Below, piece by piece: positions 1 through 4,404 of a stretch of 6,171 nt of DNA. Made by a program: the position numbers and the translations under genes. The stretch's first letter is position 1, and the number at the start of each line of letters is the position of its first letter. The DNA is from CAZHOV01 sp964534315 (GTDB taxonomy: Bacteria; Bacteroidota; Bacteroidia; Chitinophagales; Saprospiraceae): contig CAZHOV010000236.1 in assembly GCA_964534315.1 (NCBI GenBank), positions 1 through 6,171 on the forward strand, given 5' to 3'. The notes beneath the pieces were generated by a model that was not told the origin of the DNA, ran no database searches, and saw only the letters and a program-made list of their open reading frames with translations.

Positions 1-260
1 GATTAATATTTTTTGATCTTTTAACCAAATTTTATTCTAAACCGAGAATCGCTGCATAACAAATGTAACAGGAATCTAAATCATTTTTTGAGACAAATCT
101 TTCGATTCGTGACCCCGCATTTACCAAATCATATTAAACTATTTCTTAATTCAATTTTTATTCTTTTAATTAATTAGCTGTAAATGCGAAGACTATGACC
201 TAGCCTAAACTATCAATAATTTACGTCTTGAACCACTAGCTATCCTTCCTTTGGTTTATA
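1..260. other. AT-rich non-coding stretch
   Basis: No open reading frame with protein-like content is seen here on either strand, and no RNA gene is recognised. The DNA is AT-rich with homopolymer runs. The only signal is a possible leftward promoter at 60-67. Beyond 260 the gap continues with palindromic repeats and then a terminator at 412-452. Confidence 0.6.
60..67 (-). promoter_or_regulatory. Possible leftward promoter, -7 box TACATTTG
   Basis: On the minus strand this octamer reads TACATTTG, an exact match to the Bacteroidota -7 consensus TAnnTTTG and identical to the box at 1321-1328. The -33 side is only T-rich, without a clear TTTG at the usual distance. No ATG occurs on the minus strand between the box and position 1, so any gene it drives starts beyond the left edge. 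The motif is short and the call is tentative. Confidence 0.3.
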
Positions 261-277
261 GGATGCCAGAGGCATCC
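261..277. repeat. Short palindrome GGATGCC-AGA-GGCATCC
   Basis: Seven-base arms separated by three bases form a compact perfect hairpin. It is the first of three closely spaced palindromes in non-coding DNA (261-277, 287-310, 324-339). It has no T-tract on either side, so it does not look like an intrinsic terminator. The arm sequence partly resembles the stem of the terminator at 412-452 (GCATC/GATGC). Confidence 0.6.
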
Positions 278-286
278 TGAAACTGG

Positions 287-349
287 GGTTGAGACGAAGA
301 CGTCTCAACCAGCAGGTGGGATCGAGACGAAGACGTCTCAATCAGCAGG
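287..349. repeat. Two direct copies of a palindromic 26-base unit
   Basis: A 26-base unit occurs at 291-316 and 324-349 with one difference (CAACC versus CAATC) and a period of 33. Each copy contains the palindrome GAGACG-AAGA-CGTCTC. In the first copy the stem extends to 10-base arms (287-310, GGTTGAGACG / CGTCTCAACC). In the second the extension is interrupted by a mismatch. The short purine loop recalls the hairpin at 1039-1056 (loop GAAG). It resembles REP/BIME-type intergenic palindromes in layout, but no REP transposase gene is in the window and the family is not recognised. Confidence 0.65.
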
Positions 350-411
350 AAAGGACACAGCTTAAGGTCGTCTAAATATTAATTATCTCTTTTTTCTTTT
401 AATCTTCCTAC

Positions 412-452
412 AAAAAAAACCGGGCATCTCAGGAGGATAGGATGCCCGGTTT
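412..452 (-). terminator. Strong intrinsic terminator, leftward
   Basis: A 12-base perfect stem (AAACCGGGCATC at 417-428 with GATGCCCGGTTT at 441-452) encloses a 12-base loop. On the minus strand the stem is followed by an uninterrupted run of eight T. This is a textbook rho-independent terminator for leftward transcription, ending the unit that contains the 161-residue protein or a shorter transcript from 536-543. On the plus strand the T-tract is poor, so rightward termination is less likely. The minus-strand loop carries CCTCCT. Confidence 0.85.
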
Positions 453-535
453 CACTAATTTTATTAAACGTCGAATTATATGGAGAGAAATAAAATGAGG
501 ACTTTACTATTTATTTTTTTGTTTCTTGTTCACAA

Positions 536-543
536 CAAAGATA
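536..543 (-). promoter_or_regulatory. Possible leftward promoter, -7 box TATCTTTG
   Basis: The minus strand reads TATCTTTG, an exact match to TAnnTTTG, with a T-run about 20 bases upstream (minus-strand TTTTTT at 564-559). It lies downstream of the 161-residue gene and about 90 bases before the terminator at 452-412. Transcription from it would give an RNA of roughly 115-120 bases with no convincing reading frame. It may be a chance match in AT-rich DNA. Confidence 0.3.
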
Positions 544-558
544 ATTTGTTCAACTAAG

Positions 559-592
559 AAAAAAGCGGACACTTTTCCGGTTCTGTGTAACC
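559..592 (-). terminator. Weak possible terminator after the 161-residue gene
   Basis: Just after the stop codon at 593-595, the minus strand can form a short bulged stem (GG-TT-ACAC with GTGTCC, roughly 592-567) followed by GC and six T (564-559). The stem is weak and the loop large. It could be a first, leaky stop before the strong terminator at 452-412. Confidence 0.25.
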
Positions 593-1078
593 TCAACTTA
601 TACCTCCTTCCATTGGCGAATCATTTTTTAGCTTTTTATTTTGGGAGAACTTGTCTAACATGGAATCTCCGGAGGTATTTTCCAATGGAAACGAAACGAT
701 ATAAGAATTCTCAAATGTTTCTAACGGATAAATTCCTTTTTCAATCGTTACTTCGGGCATCCCGAAGGCTTCTGTCAACCAACCAGGTAAGGTAATGGTT
801 TCATTGACCTGAAAGTAATCTTTAGAAAACATCAGTTTGTCCGTCAGAGAATGCAGATTGCATTTTTGAAAAGCAAAGCAGATCGTTCCATTTACTTCAT
901 CCAAAAATACATTTGCGTGAGCTCGTTTAAAAGGCAATATTGGTAACACATTATTAGGGTTTTTATCTACTTTGCAAATTCCTATTCCTGCACAATTCCT
1001 ACTTGGGACTCCAAAATGTACGTCTACTGTCATCACGAATAGCTCGAAGGAGCTATCGCGAAGCGGGTGAATGTTCAT
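593..1078 (-). CDS. Hypothetical protein with two C-x5-C pairs
   Basis: Function unknown. The 161-residue product has no signal peptide or membrane segment, so it is probably cytoplasmic. Its most distinctive stretch is HFGVPSRNCAGIGICKV (residues 21-37). Four cysteines form two equally spaced pairs, C29-x5-C35 and C67-x5-C73, which could bind a metal or form disulfides (inference). The C-terminal part (about 95-135) is rich in Pro and aromatic residues, followed by a polar tail. The first ATG is at 1078. A second ATG at 1033 (Met16, MTVDVHFG) is a serious alternative, because residues 3-15 are encoded by a hairpin-forming palindrome (1033-1070) that looks more like leader DNA than protein. 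The gene follows a 36-residue peptide gene and a terminator (1156-1106), with only about 28 bases between T-tract and ATG. It is therefore probably expressed by readthrough. That a protein is made is likely; the start is uncertain. Confidence 0.7.
   Translation of the reverse strand: MNIHPLRDSSFELFVMTVDVHFGVPSRNCAGIGICKVDKNPNNVLPILPFKRAHANVFLDEVNGTICFAFQKCNLHSLTDKLMFSKDYFQVNETITLPGWLTEAFGMPEVTIEKGIYPLETFENSYIVSFPLENTSGDSMLDKFSQNKKLKNDSPMEGGIS
1033..1070. repeat. Hairpin palindrome at the 5' end of the 161-residue gene
   Basis: A perfect 7-base stem with tetraloop lies at 1039-1056 (minus strand ATAGCTC-CTTC-GAGCTAT). TCAC/GTGA pairing outside it (1070-1067 with 1036-1033) gives a nested outer stem. 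It covers codons 3-15 of the longest frame and ends at the internal ATG at 1033. If translation starts at 1033, the hairpin is a leader structure directly against the start codon. Its compact form with a purine loop on the plus strand (GAAG) is like the palindromes at 287-349 (loop AAGA). Confidence 0.6.
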
Positions 1079-1105
1079 AAGTGTGGGGGAATTTCTGTGT
1101 TAATC

Positions 1106-1156
1106 AAAAAATCCCCGCAATGTGAAAAAGAGTATCCTTGGTCAAATTGCGGGGAT
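1106..1156 (-). terminator. Intrinsic terminator/attenuator between peptide and 161-residue gene
   Basis: Perfect 11-base arms (minus strand ATCCCCGCAAT at 1156-1146 and ATTGCGGGGAT at 1121-1111) enclose a 24-base loop. The stem is followed by T at 1111-1106. The first arm begins 8 bases after the stop codon of the peptide gene, and the T-tract ends about 28 bases before the ATG of the next gene at 1078. It should stop most leftward transcripts after the peptide gene, leaving the downstream gene dependent on readthrough. Confidence 0.85.
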
Positions 1157-1164
1157 GTAAATTT

Positions 1165-1275
1165 TCAGACACCATTGACATCTGTAATTATGATGTCGTC
1201 GTTCTGTCTGGTTCGGCCATTATCATTCCTATAGAATCCAATAGCCGTTCTTGGTTGTGGTTGTACAGAGTTCAT
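1165..1275 (-). CDS. Small 36-residue peptide, unknown function
   Basis: The reading frame runs from ATG at 1275-1273 to TGA at 1167-1165. The peptide contains RTAIGFYRND and ends IIITDVNGV. It is polar and charged (four Arg, four Asp), with no Cys, no hydrophobic segment and no signal peptide, so it does not look like a membrane toxin or classical secreted pheromone. Support for a real gene comes from context: a TACATTTG promoter box about 46 bases upstream, an AT-rich leader, and a strong terminator starting 8 bases after the stop. There is no Shine-Dalgarno motif, as usual in Bacteroidota. The 161-residue C-x5-C protein follows on the same strand, so the peptide could be a leader, a partner or a substrate of it (inference). 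I do not recognise the family. Confidence 0.55.
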   Translation of the reverse strand: MNSVQPQPRTAIGFYRNDNGRTRQNDDIIITDVNGV

Positions 1276-1320
1276 AGTCTGTTAATTGTTTTGTCTGTAA
1301 ATAATTGAACGGCTTCAGTA

Positions 1321-1328
1321 CAAATGTA
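1321..1328 (-). promoter_or_regulatory. Promoter -7 box TACATTTG of the peptide gene
   Basis: The minus strand reads TACATTTG, an exact match to the Bacteroidota -7 consensus TAnnTTTG. A T9 run (plus-strand A-run near 1340-1348) occupies the -33 region. Expected transcription start is near 1313-1316, giving a leader of about 40 bases before the ATG at 1275. It is the best-supported promoter in the window because a small gene and a terminator follow in order. Confidence 0.6.
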
Positions 1329-1629
1329 GGAAGAGCTTAAAAAAAAAGCACGGACAGTCACCCCCCTATCGCTACCCCTCATTTTTCAACTTTAAGAAAA
1401 ATAAATATGTAAGTATCTTGACCAACAAGTTTATTTACATCACAAAAAATTACCTTTAAAAAAATCTTTTATGTATCCTATTTTCAGACTAAACCATCTT
1501 TTTATAAAAGACTGAAAATCAACAATAAAAGAATTAGATTAAACTAAATCAATCAGGCAGCCTAAGTTGTGTTTTGAAAAAAGTTGGATAATTAAATTTT
1601 TTTTAGCACTTTTGGGTGTCATTTATGTA

Positions 1630-1666
1630 AGTTCATAAAAAAACACTATTGTCTTTTTAATGAACT
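1630..1666. repeat. Long AT-rich hairpin
   Basis: AGTTCAT-A-AAAAA at 1630-1642 pairs with TTTTT-A-ATGAACT at 1654-1666 with one mismatch. ACA (1643-1645) then pairs with TGT (1650-1652) past a single bulged base, leaving a four-base loop CTAT. That gives about 15 pairs in 37 bases. No T-tract follows on either strand beyond the stem, so it is not an obvious terminator. Role unknown. Confidence 0.5.
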
Positions 1667-1794
1667 GTAAAGTTGAATGCTCCTTTCGCTGACAAGTGAG
1701 ATTTTAACCTTTATTAGCTTTCAGATGAATATCTGCTTGAGCTGCCCAATAATGACACAAGGTTTACTAACAAAACAAACATAAACGTTTATCC

Positions 1795-1840
1795 ATCCCT
1801 CCAGCCGATATGACAGCTGAGGAGTGATTATCACTTCTCA
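1795..1840. promoter_or_regulatory. Overlapping alternative inverted repeats upstream of the helical-repeat gene
   Basis: TGAGGAGTGAT (1818-1828) and ATCACTTCTCA (1830-1840) form a near-perfect 11-base inverted repeat around one central base, like a dimeric-regulator operator. The same left half, as GCTGAGGAGTGAT (1816-1828), can instead pair with ATCCCTCCAGC (1795-1805) with one mismatch and a two-base bulge. The two pairings exclude each other. A weak -7-like TACTTTTT begins at 1841. It could be an operator on DNA or, if transcribed, a switchable RNA structure. The sequence does not decide. Confidence 0.4.
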
Positions 1841-1878
1841 TACTTTTTATTATGATTTTAGACTTTCGCTCACACAAA

Positions 1879-1905
1879 CTGTAGAAGCACGCTATGCTTT
1901 TACAG
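1879..1905. promoter_or_regulatory. Hairpin in the leader of the helical-repeat gene
   Basis: CTGTAGAAGCA (1879-1889) and TGCTTTTACAG (1895-1905) form an 11-base inverted repeat with one G-T pair and a five-base loop CGCTA. It ends 29 bases before the ATG at 1935. No T-tract follows, so it is more likely an operator or leader stem-loop than a terminator. Confidence 0.45.
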
Positions 1906-1934
1906 TAAACAAAACATGAACGAAACCCTTAATT

Positions 1935-3434
1935 ATGCAAGAACTGAAAGAACTTGTACAAATCGTTTCCAGGCAAAAAGCCAACTCTATTAAGATCATC
2001 GGAGAGAACCTGGACGTTGACTCCAAACTGAATCGGCTTTACGAAGGCTTACTAACCGGAAAGTTTTCCAATGACGATGAAGCCGCTAAATCCATTTACG
2101 ACTCAGATTCAAAAGACGAAAACTACAAAAAGTTAAAAAGTAACCTCAAAAACAGGCTGATCAATACGGTCTTCTTTATTGATGTAAAACGCGCTAGTTT
2201 TAATGAATACCAGCGGGCTTATTACAACTGTAGCAAAGAATGGGCTGCTGCCAAAATCCTCCTTGGTCGTGAAGCCCGTAAGTCAGCTATAAACTTAGCC
2301 CATCGGGTACTCAAACAAGCTAAAATCTTTGAATTCACCGACCTTATATTAGATGTCAGTCGAATTCTCCGGATGCATTATTCGCTCTTTGAAGGAGATG
2401 AAGATCGCTTTAACCAATACAACCAACTCGTGGAAGCAAGCAAAGAAATACAATACGCCGAAACCCTGGCGGAAGAATATTACCAGCTCCTGGCCTTAAA
2501 ATACGCCAATTCCAAGGCTACCAAACAAGATGTTTTTGCTCAGGCCACCAGCTATTCCAAACAATTAAAGGTATATACCGAAAAATATACCCAACACAAT
2601 CTGCACTTTTATGCCTTCCTGGTAGAGGTGATCAAATACATGAGTATAAATGACTATCGCTCTACTATTAAGGTGTGCCAGGAAGCTATTAAGTTCTTTA
2701 ATGATAAGCCTTTTCTTTCTAAAGTTGCCCTGGCCACTTTTATGTACCAACAACTGGCCTGCCATACGCAACTCAAGCAATATAAAGAAGGTAGAACAAT
2801 AGCAGAAGAGTGTATCTCCATGCTATCTCCGGGGAGAATCAATTGGTTTAAAGCGCAAGAACTCTACTTCATTCTCTCGATGCACACTCAGGAATACTCA
2901 AAAGCCCACGAAGTCGTCAATACCGTATTCGAAAATAAACGCTTTAAATTTTTACCCAATACGCTCATCGAAACCTGGCGCATCTACGACGCCTACGTCA
3001 AATATCTCTTATATATTGAGCAAATCGATCTGCCTGACGATCAAAAACCCAAACGTTTCCGGCTAGGGAAATTCCTAAATGAAGTCCCCACCTTCTCCAA
3101 GGATAAACGGGGCATGAATATTCCCATCCTCATCATTCAAATCCTGTTCCTGATCTCTTACGAAAAATACGACGAGTCGATCGAACGGATCGAAGCCATA
3201 AAAAAATACTGCTCCCGGTACCTCAAAGAAGACGATACCCTAAGAAGCAACATCTTTATCCGGATGTTACTCCAAATCCCAGCCTGTAGCTTCGATAAAG
3301 CAATTATCCAGAAAAAAACCGCTAAATATCTGGACAAACTTCAAGAAGTGCCACTCGAAGTGGCTAATCAATCCTACGAAATCGAGATCATCCCCTACGA
3401 AACACTTTGGGAGATGGTGATGGAGTCGTTGTGA
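1935..3434 (+). CDS. Helical-repeat (TPR-like) protein of unknown function
   Basis: The 499-residue product is predicted almost entirely alpha-helical, with helix pairs spaced like tetratricopeptide repeats (for example about 225-295 and 305-335), although no repeat is a clean TPR. It lacks a signal peptide and membrane segments, so it should be cytoplasmic. The N-terminal part (1-85) is lysine-rich, with KLNRLYEGLLTGKFSNDDEA (31-50) and INTVFFID (76-83), and looks like its own small domain. The block KFLNEVPTFSKDKRGMNIPI (379-398) and the ending IIPYETLWEMV (485-495) look like conserved signatures. From memory, proteins of this type occur in Bacteroidota with no assigned role. Such scaffolds usually bind proteins, and a regulatory role is conceivable because a LytTR regulator follows, 162 bases downstream. 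The start at 1935 is preferred: the nearby ATG at 1916 is out of frame and soon stops. Confidence 0.85.
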   Translation: MQELKELVQIVSRQKANSIKIIGENLDVDSKLNRLYEGLLTGKFSNDDEAAKSIYDSDSKDENYKKLKSNLKNRLINTVFFIDVKRASFNEYQRAYYNCSKEWAAAKILLGREARKSAINLAHRVLKQAKIFEFTDLILDVSRILRMHYSLFEGDEDRFNQYNQLVEASKEIQYAETLAEEYYQLLALKYANSKATKQDVFAQATSYSKQLKVYTEKYTQHNLHFYAFLVEVIKYMSINDYRSTIKVCQEAIKFFNDKPFLSKVALATFMYQQLACHTQLKQYKEGRTIAEECISMLSPGRINWFKAQELYFILSMHTQEYSKAHEVVNTVFENKRFKFLPNTLIETWRIYDAYVKYLLYIEQIDLPDDQKPKRFRLGKFLNEVPTFSKDKRGMNIPILIIQILFLISYEKYDESIERIEAIKKYCSRYLKEDDTLRSNIFIRMLLQIPACSFDKAIIQKKTAKYLDKLQEVPLEVANQSYEIEIIPYETLWEMVMESL

Positions 3435-3504
3435 CGCCTTAGCGCCGTGACGCCGTAATGCTTAAAATTATTCTTTTCGTTCCAGCGTTATGGCGCTACG
3501 GCGT
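3434..3504. repeat. Inverted 8-base-word array after the helical-repeat gene
   Basis: Starting on the last base of the stop codon, the left arm is three 8-mers: CGCCTTAG, CGCCGTGA and CGCCGTAA (3435-3458). The right arm, read on the minus strand, is CGCCGTAG, CGCCATAA and CGCTGGAA (3503-3480). ACGCCTTAGCGCC (3434-3446) pairs with GGCGCTACGGCGT (3492-3504) with one mismatch. An inner register pairs 3451-3462 with 3484-3495 with two non-canonical positions. The segment is far more GC-rich than its surroundings. A T5 run follows at 3516-3520, too far away for a classical terminator, though the hairpin could still end or protect the mRNA. Confidence 0.7.
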
Positions 3505-3555
3505 TCCCCGTCGTCTTTTTCCCTTGATTGACCGATTTTATTCGGGAATTTTGCG

Positions 3556-3572
3556 TATTTTGATAACTTTTG
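3556..3572 (+). promoter_or_regulatory. Possible promoter region of the LytTR regulator
   Basis: Two near matches to TAnnTTTG lie here, TATTTTG (3556-3562, one base short) and TAACTTTTG (3564-3572, one base long). TTG motifs are at 3524-3530, further upstream than ideal. The ATG at 3597 is about 25 bases downstream. Position and composition fit a promoter for the regulator, but neither box has the right spacing. Confidence 0.25.
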
Positions 3573-3596
3573 AGGTTGTTAATCAAAATCACACCT

Positions 3597-4328
3597 ATGG
3601 TAAATACAATAATTGTTGATGACGAGCCTTTAGCGTTGGATGTTTTGGAAACTTATATCGAAAAGATCCCTGAGCTTAATCTGGTCGCTAAATGTAATAA
3701 TGCGATTGAAGCGAATGCAGCTCTAAAAGAACATGAGATTGATCTGATGTTTCTTGATATCCAAATGCCTCAACTAACGGGTATCGATTTTTTAAAAACC
3801 CTTTCTAAGCCTCCAATTGTCGTCTTTACTACGGCTTATGCTAATTATGCCCTGGAAGGATTTGAACTTGATGCGATCGACTATCTACTCAAGCCCATCT
3901 CTCTGGAACGCTTTATGAAAGCAGCTAATAAAGCAATCGAACAGGTCGAACTCCAAAATGCAGCTAAAGGAGGCGGAGAAAGCGGAGAAGCCGATAAAGA
4001 AGACTTTATTTTTGTAAAAGCTGATAAGAAGCTCGTCAAAATAAAATACGACGATATCCTCTATATTGAAGGGTTGAAAGACTATGTCATCATTCGAACC
4101 GATACCGGCCGCGTCATTACCCTCCAAACAATGAAAAGCCTGGAAGCCAAATTACCTTCCAATCTGTTCCGAAGAATTCACCGCTCCTATATCGTCGCTG
4201 TTGATAAAATCAATGCTGTAGTCGGCAATATGGTCGAAGTCATCGAAAAAGGACAAGCCAAACATATCCCGATCGGTAAAAATTACCGAGACGAATTATT
4301 GGCTATTGTGAATAAAAACAGACTGTAA
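3597..4328 (+). CDS. LytTR-family response regulator transcription factor
   Basis: This 243-residue product is a two-domain response regulator: an N-terminal receiver (about 1-118) and a C-terminal LytTR DNA-binding domain (about 136-243), joined by a Gly/Glu-rich linker (124-135). The receiver has the acidic pair D8-D9 in VDDEP, the phosphoacceptor D54 in FLDIQMP, the switch threonine T79 in FTTAYANYA, and K99 in LLKP, so it should be phosphorylatable. The LytTR part shows FVKADKKLVKI, ILYIEGLKDYVII and FRRIHRSYIV, the usual family signatures. The start at 3597 (MVNTIIVDDEP) fits the domain; the in-frame ATG at 3570 would add nine residues from likely promoter DNA. Members usually work with a membrane sensor kinase encoded next door, but none is in this window. 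The targets are unknown. Confidence 0.95.
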   Translation: MVNTIIVDDEPLALDVLETYIEKIPELNLVAKCNNAIEANAALKEHEIDLMFLDIQMPQLTGIDFLKTLSKPPIVVFTTAYANYALEGFELDAIDYLLKPISLERFMKAANKAIEQVELQNAAKGGGESGEADKEDFIFVKADKKLVKIKYDDILYIEGLKDYVIIRTDTGRVITLQTMKSLEAKLPSNLFRRIHRSYIVAVDKINAVVGNMVEVIEKGQAKHIPIGKNYRDELLAIVNKNRL

Positions 4329-4331
4329 ATA

Positions 4332-4398
4332 AAATATGAAGTAGGAAATATGAAGTATGAATACTATTTTCATCCTTCATATTTCATCATTCATATTT
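4332..4398. repeat. Inverted 14-base-word array between regulator and kinase genes
   Basis: Beginning three bases after the stop codon, the left arm holds AAATATGAAGTAGG and AAATATGAAGTATG in tandem (4332-4359). The arms 4332-4362 and 4368-4398 pair at 26 of 31 positions around a five-base loop (ACTAT). The stem ends six bases before the preferred start codon of the next gene at 4405. It thus fills nearly all of the 76-base gap and would place a long AT-rich stem in any transcript joining the two genes. Confidence 0.7.
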
Positions 4399-4404
4399 AA
4401 AAAC

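Larger units (their letters stand above)
1329..1934. other. 606-base intergenic region with several inverted repeats
   Basis: No protein-like reading frame is seen on either strand. The region separates the leftward peptide unit from the rightward helical-repeat gene, so it must hold the control regions of both. It is AT-rich with A and T runs. Visible structure comprises a hairpin at 1630-1666, overlapping alternative stems at 1795-1840, and a stem at 1879-1905. A weaker inverted match, TTTTCAG (1481-1487) with CTGAAAA (1512-1518), is also present. No exact TAnnTTTG box faces right. The nearest matches are TAGCTTTC (1715-1722) and TACTTTTT (1841-1848). Confidence 0.6.

Noticed and set aside
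261..349. The palindrome cluster considered as a CRISPR array.
   Set aside because: There are only two direct copies with a 7-base gap, no spacers of normal size and no cas genes.
495..557. A 20-residue hydrophobic frame (MRTLLFIFLFLV...) on the plus strand, with GGAGAG seven bases upstream.
   Set aside because: The hydrophobicity follows from T-rich DNA, no promoter faces right, and Bacteroidota rarely use Shine-Dalgarno sites. There is not enough to call a gene.
558..592. GCGGACACTTTTCCGGTT resembles terminal repeats of some insertion sequences.
   Set aside because: There is no transposase, matching second end or target duplication in the window. The resemblance is from memory only and the match is short.
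526..795. An 89-residue frame on the plus strand.
   Set aside because: It overlaps the 161-residue minus-strand gene antiparallel and has no family-like features, so it is a shadow.
1407..1440. A weak inverted match, ATGTAAGTA with TATTTACAT.
   Set aside because: It is short, mismatched and AT-rich, and is expected by chance in this region.
2565..2842. Two minus-strand frames of 62 and 71 codons inside the helical-repeat gene.
   Set aside because: They lie entirely within a well-supported coding region and have no recognisable content.
3885..4127. An 80-codon minus-strand frame inside the LytTR regulator gene.
   Set aside because: It is antisense to a clear response regulator and is an artefact of its codon use.
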